A DNA stretch of 64,000 nucleotides, from assembly GCF_000024965.1 (NCBI RefSeq), contig NC_013530.1, positions 1,736,001 through 1,800,000 of the forward strand, given 5' to 3'. This document shows positions 49,656 through 57,980 of this stretch, one piece after another (within the stretch, counting starts at the first letter, position 1; the number at the start of each line of letters is the position of its first letter). The position numbers and the translations under genes were made by a program. The DNA comes from Xylanimonas cellulosilytica DSM 15894 (GTDB lineage: Bacteria > Actinomycetota > Actinomycetes > Actinomycetales > Cellulomonadaceae). The notes under the pieces are model-generated. The model had not been told where the DNA came from. It ran no database searches and worked only from the letters and a program-made list of their open reading frames with translations.

Positions 49656-52346
49656 TCAGCCGCGGCGGATCGCCCGGCGCTGGTTGCGCCGGCCCAACGC
49701 CTTGGCCACCTCGACGATCAGGAAGATGACCACCGCGAGACCGAACGTCAGGCCCCACTCCCGCAGGGCGATGCCCTCGACGCGGAACAGGTCCTGCATG
49801 AACGGCAGGTACAGGAAGCCGACCTGCAGCACGATCAGCACGGCAGCGGACCACCACAGCGTCGCGTTGCCGCGCAGCACGTCCCAGGTGATCGACGACC
49901 GGTCGAGGAACCGGCAGTTGAACAGGTAGGAGAGCTGGCCGAGCGCGAGCATCGTGACCGCGGTGCCCTGCGCCTGCGCGAGAGAGATGCCGCCGTGGTT
50001 GTACTCCCACCAGAACACCAGGAGCGTCGCGGCGCCGATGAGCACGGAGACGAACAGGATGCGGCGCAGGAACGCGCGCGAGATGAGCGGCTCCTTGGGG
50101 TCGCGCGGCGGCCGGTTCATGAGACCCGGCTCCTTCGGCTCGCTGGCCAGCGGGAGCGACAGGGTCACGGCGGTGATCATGTTGATCCACAGCACCTGCA
50201 CCGGCTCGAGCGGCAGCACCGCCCAGCCGGCCAGGATGGCCGTGAGGATCACGAGCGACTGCGCACCGTTGGTGGGCAGCAGGAACAGCACCGCCTTGCG
50301 GATGTTGTCGTAGATCCGGCGGCCCTCGGCCACGGCCCGCTCGATGGTGGCGAAGTTGTCGTCGGCCAGGACGACGTCCGCGGCCTCCTTGGTCGCCTCC
50401 GTGCCCTTGATGCCCATGGCCACGCCGACGTCGGCCTGCGTGAGTGCCGGGGCGTCGTTGACGCCGTCGCCGGTCATCGCCACGACCTCGCCGTGCGACT
50501 GCAGGGCACGCACGATGCGGATCTTGTGCTCCGGGCTGGTGCGCGCGTACACGTGCACGGACTGCACGACGCCGGCCAGCTCGTCGTCGTCCATCGCCTC
50601 GAGCTCGGCGCCGGTCAGGGCGGGCGCCTCGACCTCGTCGATGATGCCCATCTCGTGCGCGATGGCCCGCGCGGTACCGGCGTGGTCGCCGGTGATCATC
50701 GTGACGGCGATGCCCGCGGTGCGGGCCTCGGCGATGGCGTCGATGGCCTCGGGACGCGGCGGGTCGACGATGCCGACGAGGCCGAGCAGCGTCAGGCCGG
50801 TCGGACCGCCCTCCGGCAGCGTGCCTGTGTCGGCAGGGACGTCGAGGCGCGCGGCCGCCAGGACGCGCAGGCCCTGCGAGCCGAGCTCGACGACCTGCTG
50901 GTCCCAGAACTCCGGGTCGAACGGCTCGACGCCGTGCGGGCCGGCCTGCGTGGTGCAGCGGGCCGCGACCGAGTCGAGGGCGCCCTTGACGAGGATGTGG
51001 CGGGCACCGGACGGGTCCTGCGCGAGCGTGGCCATGTACTTGGTGGCCGACTCGAACGGGATCTCCGCCAGGCGGTTCCAGCCCTCGCCGGTGACACCGG
51101 CCTTGCGGGCCAGCACGAGGACGCCGCCTTCGGTCGGCTCGCCGATGAGCTGCCAGCGCCCGTCGATCTCCTCGATGTGGGCGTCGTTCGCCAGGCCCAT
51201 GACCTCGGCGATGGCGAGCAGGTCGGGGTGCGCCGCCGTGTCGACGGGCGCGCCGTCGAGCGTGATGGCGCCGATCGGGGCGTAGCCGCCGCCCTCGACG
51301 TGGAAGTCGTGCGTGCGGGTGCGCACGTCACGGACCGTCATCTCGTTCTGCGTGAGCGTGCCGGTCTTGTCCGAGCAGATCGTGGAGACCGAGCCGAGCG
51401 TCTCGACGGCCGCCATCTTGCGGGTGATCGCGCGGCGGTGGGCCATCTGCTGGACACCGAGGGCGAGCGTGATGGTCACCAGCGCGGGCAGGCCCTCGGG
51501 GATCGCGGCGACGGCGAAGCCGATGGTGGCCGAGATGAGCTCGCGGCCCGCCAGGCCGTGCACCAGCCAGCCGACGAGCATCATGAACGCGCCCATGCCG
51601 AGGATCAGCCAGGCGAGCTGCTTGCCGAACCGGCCGAGTGTGCGGGCCAGCGGCGTCTCCAGCGACTCGGCCTCGCTGATCATCGTCTGGATGCGGCCGA
51701 TCTCGGTGTTCGTCGCCGTCGCGGTGACGACGGCGGTGCCGGTACCGGCCACCACGAGCGTGCCGGAGAACAGCATCGAGGTGCGGTCGCCGACGCTCGC
51801 GTCGGCGGCGACAGGCGTGATGTCCTTGACGGCGGCGACGGACTCGCCCGTCAGCGCCGACTCCTCGACCTGCAGGTTCGCCGACTCCAGGAGGCGGCAG
51901 TCCGCCGGGACACGGTCGCCCGGGCGGATCTTGACGACGTCGCCCGGCACGAGGGACTCGGCGTCGACGTCGGAGACCGTGCCGTCACGCAGTGCGTGCG
52001 CACGCGTGGACAGCATGCCCTTGATGGCGTCGAGCGCCTTCTCGGCGCGACCCTCCTGGATCATGCCGATCGCGGTGTTGATGACGGCGACGGCGAGGAT
52101 CACGGAGAAGTCCACCCAGTCGCCCATGATCGCCTTGACGGCGGCGGCCGCGAGCAGCAGGTAGATGAGGATGTCGTTCAGGTGCCCGAACAGGCGCTTG
52201 AAGAAGGGGTCGCGCGGGGGGAGCGGGAGCCGGTTCGGCCCCGCGGACGCAAGTCGCGCCTCGGCCTCGGCGGTGCTGAGCCCGTCGGCCGGGACCTCCA
52301 GCTCTTCGAGAACGTCGTGCGCGGTCAGTGCCCAGGGTGCAGTCAA
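49656..52346 (-). CDS. Ca2+-type (P2) cation-transporting ATPase
   Basis: 896 residues from ATG 52346. N-terminal cation ATPase domain, then the actuator with LTGES (about residue 166), the membrane motif IPEGLPALVTITLALG typical of Ca2+-pumps, the phosphorylation site DKTGTLTQNE (Asp about residue 324), nucleotide-binding KGALDS and the hinge MTGDGVNDAPAL. About ten membrane helices. It pumps calcium or a similar cation out of the cell. Complete; single gene with a long terminator on its 3' side. Confidence 0.94.
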   Translation of the reverse strand: MTAPWALTAHDVLEELEVPADGLSTAEAEARLASAGPNRLPLPPRDPFFKRLFGHLNDILIYLLLAAAAVKAIMGDWVDFSVILAVAVINTAIGMIQEGRAEKALDAIKGMLSTRAHALRDGTVSDVDAESLVPGDVVKIRPGDRVPADCRLLESANLQVEESALTGESVAAVKDITPVAADASVGDRTSMLFSGTLVVAGTGTAVVTATATNTEIGRIQTMISEAESLETPLARTLGRFGKQLAWLILGMGAFMMLVGWLVHGLAGRELISATIGFAVAAIPEGLPALVTITLALGVQQMAHRRAITRKMAAVETLGSVSTICSDKTGTLTQNEMTVRDVRTRTHDFHVEGGGYAPIGAITLDGAPVDTAAHPDLLAIAEVMGLANDAHIEEIDGRWQLIGEPTEGGVLVLARKAGVTGEGWNRLAEIPFESATKYMATLAQDPSGARHILVKGALDSVAARCTTQAGPHGVEPFDPEFWDQQVVELGSQGLRVLAAARLDVPADTGTLPEGGPTGLTLLGLVGIVDPPRPEAIDAIAEARTAGIAVTMITGDHAGTARAIAHEMGIIDEVEAPALTGAELEAMDDDELAGVVQSVHVYARTSPEHKIRIVRALQSHGEVVAMTGDGVNDAPALTQADVGVAMGIKGTEATKEAADVVLADDNFATIERAVAEGRRIYDNIRKAVLFLLPTNGAQSLVILTAILAGWAVLPLEPVQVLWINMITAVTLSLPLASEPKEPGLMNRPPRDPKEPLISRAFLRRILFVSVLIGAATLLVFWWEYNHGGISLAQAQGTAVTMLALGQLSYLFNCRFLDRSSITWDVLRGNATLWWSAAVLIVLQVGFLYLPFMQDLFRVEGIALREWGLTFGLAVVIFLIVEVAKALGRRNQRRAIRRG

Positions 52347-52440
52347 CGGCGGTTCCTCCGGTCGGTCAGGGTGTCCGGAACCATCCTGCCTGCGCAGGGG
52401 GCATCCGGCATCCGTGAGGCCGGACCACAGCCCTCATCGG

Positions 52441-52480
52441 GCGCGAAGCGCTTGCCCGGTGGCGGGCGAGCGCTTCGCGC
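52441..52480 (-). terminator. Terminator of the MocA oxidoreductase operon
   Basis: GCGCGAAGCGCTTGCCCG (52441-52458) and CGGGCGAGCGCTTCGCGC (52463-52480) pair over 18 positions with one T-G mismatch and the loop GTGG, 17 bases past the minus-strand stop at 52498. Confidence 0.88.
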
Positions 52481-52497
52481 CTGCGGGGCGAGCGTCG

Positions 52498-53580
52498 TCA
52501 GCCGCGGGGTGCCAGGTCCACCGCCTTCAGCTGGGCCGTGACGGCCAGCTCGGCCGCCGTGAACGCGTGCTCCTGCGTCATCGCCGTCTCGGTGCGCTCC
52601 AGGCAGTCGAGCACGAGCTGCCCGAAGAACGGGTAGCCGACCTTGCCGAACACGTCGAAGTGGGTCTCCTCCTCGCCGTTGGCGAGGTAGAGGTGGCCGG
52701 GCCCGGCCTGCGGGTCGCCGAGCTGCATGTACTTGCGCTGCTCGATGAACCCCTCGGTGCCCAGGATGATCGAGCGGCCGTCACCCCAGGTCTGCAGCCC
52801 GTCGGGCGTGAACCAGTCGCAGCGGAAGTACCCCGTGGCGCCGTTGTCCATCACCAGCATGGCGTCGCCGAAGTCGTCGAGCCCGGGGTGCTCGGGGTGG
52901 TTGTAGTTGGCGATCTGAGCGCGCACCACCTCGCCGTCGGACGCCCCCGTGTAGTGCAGGATCTGCTCGATCTGGTGCGACCCGATGTCGCACAGGATGC
53001 CGCCGTACCGCTCCTTGTCGAAGAACCAGTCGGGCCGGCCCGTGCCCAGCCGGTGCGGGCCGGTGCCGATCACCTGCACGACCCGGCCGATGGCGCCCTG
53101 CTCGATGAGCTGGGACGCGAACACGGCCGTCTCCACGTGCAGGCGTTCGGAGTAGTACACGGCGTACTTGCGCCCGGTGCGCTCGACGGCGGCGCGCGCT
53201 GCGGCGAGCTGCTCGAGCGTGGTGAGCGGAGCCTTGTCGGTGAAGTAGTCCTTCCCGGCGTCCATGACCCGCAGCCCCAGCGCGCAGCGCTCGCTGGTCA
53301 CGGCGGCACCGGCCACGAGCTGCACCTGCGGGTCGTCGAGCACCTCGGCCTCGGAACGCGCGATGCGCACCTGCGGGAACCGCTCCGCGAACCGCTCGGC
53401 CTTGGCCGGGTCGGGGTCGTAGACCCATCGCAGGGTCGCGCCTGCTCCCAGCAGGCCGTCCGCCTGACCGTAGATGTGCCCGTGGTCCAGCCCGACGGCG
53501 GCGAAGACGAGCTCGCCCGGCCCGACGACGGGGGCGGTCACGGGGGCGGGGGAGTACATGGAGCCGTCGTGCTTCGACAT
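52498..53580 (-). CDS. Gfo/Idh/MocA-family oxidoreductase (second gene)
   Basis: 360 residues from ATG 53580. N-terminal Rossmann domain (FAAVGLDHGHIYG is an unusual version of the nucleotide loop), the family Lys segment DKAPLTTLEQL in place of the common EKP, and a C-terminal domain with GGILCDIGSHQIEQILHYTG holding the catalytic Asp and His. HGH at the NAD loop and YFTDKAP are typical of the subgroup with uncertain sugar substrates. Eight bases after the partner gene at 53589. Confidence 0.9.
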   Translation of the reverse strand: MSKHDGSMYSPAPVTAPVVGPGELVFAAVGLDHGHIYGQADGLLGAGATLRWVYDPDPAKAERFAERFPQVRIARSEAEVLDDPQVQLVAGAAVTSERCALGLRVMDAGKDYFTDKAPLTTLEQLAAARAAVERTGRKYAVYYSERLHVETAVFASQLIEQGAIGRVVQVIGTGPHRLGTGRPDWFFDKERYGGILCDIGSHQIEQILHYTGASDGEVVRAQIANYNHPEHPGLDDFGDAMLVMDNGATGYFRCDWFTPDGLQTWGDGRSIILGTEGFIEQRKYMQLGDPQAGPGHLYLANGEEETHFDVFGKVGYPFFGQLVLDCLERTETAMTQEHAFTAAELAVTAQLKAVDLAPRG

Positions 53581-53588
53581 GCCGGTCC

Positions 53589-54755
53589 CTAGAACGTCGG
53601 GGCGGGCGAGCCGCCGTAGGTGTAGGTGCCCTCGCCGGGCTCGTCCACGGAGCCGGTCTTCGTGAAGTAGCGCGGCGCCCGCGCGAGCAGCGCCTCGCCC
53701 GTGTACCAAGGGCTGTCGGGAGGTATCGGCAGGTCGACGGCGCGGCGCTCGATCGCCGCCTGGTAGATCGCGGTGACGACCTCGACCGTGCGGCGCCCCG
53801 CCTCGCCGTCGACCGCCGGAGCACGGCCGCTCGCCACGGCGGTGAGCACGTCGTCGAGCTGACCGGTGTGCCCCTCGTGGCGCAGCGGCTCGTGCGCCTG
53901 CGCGATCTTGGTGAGCTGCTCGACGCGGTCGGCGTCGTCGTCCGGGCGAGGGTGGCCGTTCGGCTGGGTCGTGGTGGCGCGCACGGCCCACGGCTGGGCG
54001 ACGGACGCCGCGGAACCCTGGACCACGAACGCCTGCTCCTCGCCGTGGTGCACGACGGAGGCGGTCAGCGCGGCGATCGTGCGCTCGTACTGCAGCAGCG
54101 CGACCGACAGGTCCTCGACCTCGGCGTTGTCGTGCCACGCGTTCGTCATCGCCGCGGTCACCGACCGGGGCGCCCCCAGCATCCAGAGCAGCAGGTCGAC
54201 GTGGTGGATCGCGTGGTTCAGCGTCGGGCCGCCACCCTCGGACTCCCACGTGCCCCGCCACGCGAGGTCGTAGTACGGCATGCCGCGGAACCACGCCGAG
54301 TCGACGCGCACGTGCGCGATCGAGCCCAGCAGGCCCGAGTCGACCGCCTCCTTGACACATGCCAGGTCGTCCCGGAACCGGTTCTGCGCGATGACCGAGA
54401 GCATCGCACCCGACGTGCGTGCGGCCGCGAGCATCGCGTCGCACTCGGCGATCGACGGCGCCATCGGCTTCTCGACGACGACGTTCAGCCCGGCCGCCAG
54501 CAGCGCGACCGTCAGACGGGCGTGCTCCGACGGCGGGGTGCAGTTGCTGACCAGGTCGACGTCGTCGCGCGCGAGCAGCTCCTCGAACGTGACCACCTCG
54601 GCGTCGGCGAGGCCGTACCGTTCCTTCTTCTCGTACGCCCGCTCGGGCACGATGTCGCACAGGGCGACGACGCGGCACCGCTCGGGGAAGGTGAGGTATC
54701 CGGCCAGGTGCGCGGTCGAGATGTTCCCCGTCCCGACGACGGCCACGTTCAGCAT
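53589..54755 (-). CDS. Gfo/Idh/MocA-family oxidoreductase (first gene)
   Basis: 388 residues from ATG 54755 (AAGGAG 8 bases ahead). NAD loop VAVVGTGNISTAHLAGYL, then NCTPPSEHARL, VVVEKPMAPSIAECD with the catalytic Lys, and GGGPTLNHAIHHVDLLLW with the His. Likely oxidises or isomerises a sugar, inositol or sugar acid with NAD(P). Paired dehydrogenases of this kind often act in one pathway; no transporter or regulator flanks them, so the substrate stays open. Confidence 0.92.
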   Translation of the reverse strand: MLNVAVVGTGNISTAHLAGYLTFPERCRVVALCDIVPERAYEKKERYGLADAEVVTFEELLARDDVDLVSNCTPPSEHARLTVALLAAGLNVVVEKPMAPSIAECDAMLAAARTSGAMLSVIAQNRFRDDLACVKEAVDSGLLGSIAHVRVDSAWFRGMPYYDLAWRGTWESEGGGPTLNHAIHHVDLLLWMLGAPRSVTAAMTNAWHDNAEVEDLSVALLQYERTIAALTASVVHHGEEQAFVVQGSAASVAQPWAVRATTTQPNGHPRPDDDADRVEQLTKIAQAHEPLRHEGHTGQLDDVLTAVASGRAPAVDGEAGRRTVEVVTAIYQAAIERRAVDLPIPPDSPWYTGEALLARAPRYFTKTGSVDEPGEGTYTYGGSPAPTF

Positions 54756-54877
54756 CTGCGTACTCCTTCGGACGCCCGGCCTCGGTGCCGGAGCTGCGAC
54801 CCACCCTAGGCGGGTAGCCGCGCCGACCGCCGCGATGACCGCCGGTGACCGGGGCGGCGGCGCCGGGTGGGTCCGCG

Positions 54878-55411
54878 CTACTGGCCCGTCAGCCCGTCGA
54901 CCGCCTCGCGCAGCAGGTCGGCGTGGCCGTTGTGGCGGGCGTACTCCTCGATCAGGTGGACGAGGATCCAGCGGAGGCTGAACCGGCCGCCACCGTGGCG
55001 GTGCTCCCGGGCAGCGAGGGTGTCGAGCCCGTCGCGCGCGAGCGCCTCGTCGATGGCGTGGTCGGACGCGGCGACCATGGCGTCGTAGAGGACTCGCAGC
55101 TCCTGCGGCGAGTCGCCCGCGGCGCTGTGCCACTCCCAGTCGTGGTCCTCGTCCCAGGGGGCGTCGTCGAACGGTGCGAGGGAGGGGCGGCCGTGCAGGA
55201 CCTGGATCGTCCAGTTCTGCTCGACGAAGGCCAGGTGCTTGAGCAGGCCGCCCAGCGTCATCGTGGTCGGAGCCAGCGGCGTCGCGAGCTGCGCCTGGTC
55301 CAGCCCGTCGGTCTTCCATCGCAGCGTGTCGCGGTGGAAGTCGAGGAACGCGCGCAAGGTCGTGACCTCGTCGGCGCGAAGCGGTGTGTCGGTGCGCTGC
55401 GCATCACTCAT
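54878..55411 (-). CDS. DinB/DUF664-family protein
   Basis: 177 residues from ATG 55411; ATG 55417 two codons earlier is equally possible. Four-helix bundle motifs: LRAFLDFHRDTLRWKTDG, LGGLLKHLAFVEQNW with the first metal His, and HLIEEYARHNGHADLLREA with two further His. The actinobacterial DUF664 branch is related to mycothiol-dependent enzymes; metal binding is expected, the reaction is unknown. Follows the UDG gene on the same strand with 10 bases between them. Confidence 0.88.
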   Translation of the reverse strand: MSDAQRTDTPLRADEVTTLRAFLDFHRDTLRWKTDGLDQAQLATPLAPTTMTLGGLLKHLAFVEQNWTIQVLHGRPSLAPFDDAPWDEDHDWEWHSAAGDSPQELRVLYDAMVAASDHAIDEALARDGLDTLAAREHRHGGGRFSLRWILVHLIEEYARHNGHADLLREAVDGLTGQ

Positions 55412-55421
55412 GCCCATGACG

Positions 55422-56270
55422 CTAGCGCGCCGCCGGACCGTCACGTCGAGATCCGTCGAACGGCTCGCGTCGGGACCGTTGGCGAGCCGATGGGCGGATG
55501 TCGACGGCGGGCCCCGCCGGTCGGGCGGGCGGGAGGTCGGCGAGGCGCCTGGCGTGGTCGAGGACGGCGTCGAGCATGGCGGGGGTCAGGCGGCCCGTGA
55601 ACGTGTTGTGCGGGGACGGGTGGAAGCTGCCCAGCAGCGTGACCGTGCCGCCGTCGGGCCGTTCGAGCGGGACGGCGGCGTCGTGCGCGAACCTCGGACG
55701 CGGTTGCGGAACCGGCCAGCCCTGCTCCTCCAGAGTGCGCAGCGCGGCGGCCCAGCCGATGGCGCCGAGCGCGACGACGACGCGCACGCCGGGACCGAGC
55801 AGCTCGAGCTCGCGCGCGAGCCACGGGCCGCAGCGCCGTCGTTCCTCAGGGGTGGGCTTGTTGGCCGGGGGAGCGCAGCGCACGGGGGCCACCAGCCGCA
55901 CGCCCGTGAGCACCATGCCGTCGTCCGACGACGTCGCCTCGGGCTGGTTGGCCAGGCCGACGCGGTGCAGCGCGGCGAACAGGAAGTCCCCGCTGCGGTC
56001 CCCGGTGAACAACCGCCCGGTGCGGTTCGCGCCGTCGGCGGCCGGGGCGAGGCCGACGACGGCGATCCGGGCGGCGTCATCGCCGAACCCGGGCACGGGG
56101 CGCGCCCAGTACGTCTGCCCGCGGAATGCCGCGCGCGGGTTCGCGGCAGCGGCCTCGCGCCACTCCACCAGCCGGGGGCACGCGCGGCACTCGACGAGCA
56201 GAGAGCCGAGCTCGGCGAGGTCGCGGGCGCGGGCGGCGCCGGTGGGGTAGGCGGGGTCGTCGGTGCGCAC
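55422..56270 (-). CDS. Uracil-DNA glycosylase, family 5 (UdgB-like)
   Basis: 282 residues from GTG 56270; GTG 56321 adds 17 unconserved residues. ECRACPRLVEWRE supplies iron-sulfur Cys, VVGLAPAADGANRTGRLFTG is motif 1 (with Ala where families 1 and 4 have the catalytic Asp or Glu, as in family 5), LVAPVRCAPPANKPTPEE holds another Cys, and GSFHPSPHNTFTGRLT is motif 3 with the His. It removes uracil and other deaminated bases from DNA, useful in GC-rich genomes. Its upstream side carries the 62-bp repeat array. Confidence 0.9.
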   Translation of the reverse strand: MRTDDPAYPTGAARARDLAELGSLLVECRACPRLVEWREAAAANPRAAFRGQTYWARPVPGFGDDAARIAVVGLAPAADGANRTGRLFTGDRSGDFLFAALHRVGLANQPEATSSDDGMVLTGVRLVAPVRCAPPANKPTPEERRRCGPWLARELELLGPGVRVVVALGAIGWAAALRTLEEQGWPVPQPRPRFAHDAAVPLERPDGGTVTLLGSFHPSPHNTFTGRLTPAMLDAVLDHARRLADLPPARPAGPAVDIRPSARQRSRREPFDGSRRDGPAAR

Positions 56271-56340
56271 GCCCCCATGGTGGCCCTGCCGCCCCTCCCC
56301 CCGCAGGTCCGCGTCCCGCACGAACCCGCCGCCGCCGGGC

Positions 56341-56526
56341 TGTCAGGCGCACGGAGGGCTCAACACCTGCGTGGGTCTGACAAGCCGGGTGGGGGTGGGA
56401 CCTGTCAGGCGTACGGAGGGCTCAACACCTGCGTGGGTCTGACAGCCGGGGTGGGGGTGGGGCGTGTCAGGCGTACGGAGGGCTCAACACCTGCGTGGGT
56501 CTGACAAGCCGGGTGGGGGTAGGACG
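56341..56526. repeat. Three tandem 62-bp hairpin repeats
   Basis: Units start at 56341, 56403 and 56465. Each has a 42-base core running from TGTCAG to CTGACA, whose ends form an imperfect inverted repeat (about 13 of 17 pairs) around a GCTCAACA-type centre, and a 20-base G-rich spacer (AGCCGGGTGGGGGTGGG-like). Units differ at only a few positions. A fourth start at 56527 keeps the 62-base period but becomes a perfect hairpin. They lie between the membrane gene at 56587 and the UDG gene. Confidence 0.85.
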
Positions 56527-56568
56527 TGTCAGGGGCACGGAGGCCGTGAAGCCTCCGTGCCCCTGACA
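56527..56568 (-). terminator. Perfect 18-bp hairpin after tandem membrane gene A
   Basis: TGTCAGGGGCACGGAGGC (56527-56544), loop CGTGAA, GCCTCCGTGCCCCTGACA (56551-56568). It starts 19 bases beyond the minus-strand stop at 56587 and shares TGTCAG/CTGACA ends and the 62-base phase with the repeats to its left. Confidence 0.85.
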
Positions 56569-56586
56569 GGCGAGCCGGTGTGTGGG

Positions 56587-57039
56587 TCAGACCGTGGCGA
56601 GCTGCGGGTCGCGGACCGTCGAGCCCGCTGCGATGCGGGTGAGGGCGTAGCCGTTGCCGGCGACGAGGACGCCGAGGCCCATCACCAGGGCGGCGACGCC
56701 GTAGGCGACGACCGAGGTGAAGAGCGATGCGCGGAGGAACGCGCCCTGCTGGGCGGTGGCCCGCACCGGGTCCTCACGGTCGAGCTCGGAGAAGGTCTTG
56801 CCGCCGGTGATGTTGAGGGTGTGCTCGTCGATGACCTGCGCCTGGGCGAAGGCCGACAGCGGGTTGTTGACCGTGGTCCCGGCCATGAACGAGGCGTCCT
56901 CGGCGACCGTGATGCGCTGGTCGGCGAGCTGGGACGAGACGATGCCCCAGGTGGCGCCCCCGATGACGACCATCAGGAGGCCGGCGACGAGGCCGACGAC
57001 GCCGAGGACTCGTACGGGCTTGGCGGCGGTGGTGCTCAT
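56587..57039 (-). CDS. Tandem two-helix membrane protein A
   Basis: 150 residues from ATG 57039. Helix 1 about residues 9-32 (VLGVVGLVAGLLMVVIGGAT), an external loop of about 75 residues with ITVAEDASFMAGTTVNNPLS, FAQAQVID, ITGGKTFSELDREDPVR, then helix 2 (about 108-130, FTSVVAYGVAALVMGLGVLV) and the ending NGYALTRIAAG. Function unknown; proteins of this kind are sometimes labelled ring-opening dioxygenase LigA in databases, which nothing in the sequence supports. It is one of three adjacent paralogues, each with its own terminator and upstream GGTC/GACC palindrome. Confidence 0.85.
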   Translation of the reverse strand: MSTTAAKPVRVLGVVGLVAGLLMVVIGGATWGIVSSQLADQRITVAEDASFMAGTTVNNPLSAFAQAQVIDEHTLNITGGKTFSELDREDPVRATAQQGAFLRASLFTSVVAYGVAALVMGLGVLVAGNGYALTRIAAGSTVRDPQLATV

Positions 57040-57126
57040 GGTGTGTTCCCCTCCGGTGCGGGCCGCGGGTAGCGGCCCTTCGGTGGTCCGACCCTGTGGC
57101 CTGACCTCTGAGAAGAACGCTAGTCG

Positions 57127-57143
57127 GTGTGGTCAGACCACAC
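57127..57143. promoter_or_regulatory. 17-bp perfect palindrome upstream of membrane gene A
   Basis: GTGTGGTCAGACCACAC, symmetrical about the central A at 57135, 88 bases before the start of gene A. It contains the TGGTCAGACCA seen upstream of nirB. Probably a repressor or activator site of the GntR type; the binding protein is not in the window. Confidence 0.6.
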
Positions 57144-57235
57144 AACGCCAGGAGCACCTGGCGCGATGTGTTCTGTGCCACAGCGCAAGATGGTGCATCG
57201 CGGAGCGCCACGGGGTGTCTCGCCGAGGAGCGCAC

Positions 57236-57267
57236 GAACGCCCCGCCCGGGCGTGGGCGAGGCGTTC
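57236..57267 (-). terminator. Terminator of membrane gene B
   Basis: GAACGCC-cc-GCCC, loop GGGCGT, GGGC-ga-GGCGTTC: an 11-bp stem with one small internal loop, about 20 bases beyond the stop at 57289. Same GAACGCC/GGCGTTC ends as the gene C terminator. Confidence 0.75.
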
Positions 57268-57288
57268 AGGCGAGCGGGTCGACCAGGC

Positions 57289-57738
57289 TCAGGCGGGGAC
57301 GAGCTCCTCCCGGCGCCGGGGGGCGCCGGCCGCGATGCGGGTCAGTGCGTAGCCGTTGCCTGCGACCAGGACGCCGAGGCCGATCACCAGGGCGGCGACG
57401 CCGTAGGCGATCACCGAGGTGAACAACGACGCGCGGAGGAACGCGGCCGCCTGGGCCGTGCTGCGCACCGGGTCCTCGCGGTCGAGCTCGGCGTACGTCT
57501 TCCCCCCGGTGATGTTCTGGGAGTCCTTGTCGATCGCCTCCGCCTGGGCGAAGGCCGCCAGCGGGTTGTCGACGGTGGTCCCGGCCAGGAACGGTGCGTT
57601 CTCGGAGACGGTGATCCGTTGCTCGGCGAGCTGGGACGAGACCACGCCCCAGGTGGCGCCCCCGACGACGACCATCAGGAGGCCGGCGACGAGGCCGAGG
57701 ACGCCGAGGAGTCGTACGGGCTTGGCGGTGGTGCTCAT
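57289..57738 (-). CDS. Tandem two-helix membrane protein B
   Basis: 149 residues from ATG 57738. Same plan as protein A: helix 1 (LLGVLGLVAGLLMVVVGGAT), loop with ITVSENAPFLAGTTVDNPLA, ITGGKTYAELDREDPVR and helix 2 (FTSVIAYGVAALVIGLGVLV). Most differences from A lie in the middle of the loop (AEAIDKDSQN) and at the C-terminus. The conserved DREDP in all three copies, just before helix 2, marks a likely functional site. GAAGGGGGAACACC-like ribosome site before the ATG. Confidence 0.85.
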   Translation of the reverse strand: MSTTAKPVRLLGVLGLVAGLLMVVVGGATWGVVSSQLAEQRITVSENAPFLAGTTVDNPLAAFAQAEAIDKDSQNITGGKTYAELDREDPVRSTAQAAAFLRASLFTSVIAYGVAALVIGLGVLVAGNGYALTRIAAGAPRRREELVPA

Positions 57739-57818
57739 GGTGTTCCCCCTTCGATGCGGGCCGCGGGTGTGACCCTGGGCCCCGGTCCTCAGGCTCGTGG
57801 GAAGGGGAGTCGGAACGC

Positions 57819-57830
57819 GTGGTCGACCAC
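57819..57830. promoter_or_regulatory. Palindrome upstream of membrane gene B
   Basis: GTGGTCGACCAC, a perfect 12-bp palindrome 81 bases before gene B, resembling the GTGGTC-A-GACCAC site of gene A but without the central base. Confidence 0.5.
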
Positions 57831-57925
57831 CCCTGGTGCCCGGGAAATGTGGCCTGCGCCACGGTACGCAGCGTGCGGCGCGGCACCAGAGGGCGAAACG
57901 TTTCATCGGGGCGGCCCGGACGCAG

Positions 57926-57959
57926 GAACGCCACACCCCCCGCAGAGGGTGTGGCGTTC
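57926..57959 (-). terminator. Terminator of membrane gene C
   Basis: GAACGCCACACCC (57926-57938) pairs perfectly with GGGTGTGGCGTTC (57947-57959) around CCCGCAGA, 21 bases beyond the stop at 57981. Confidence 0.88.
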
Positions 57960-57980
57960 AGGCAGGGCTCGGTCGCCGGA

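Noticed and set aside
56341-56568. CRISPR array
   Set aside because: The whole 62-base unit repeats, including the spacer part, and there are no cas genes. It is a tandem hairpin repeat.
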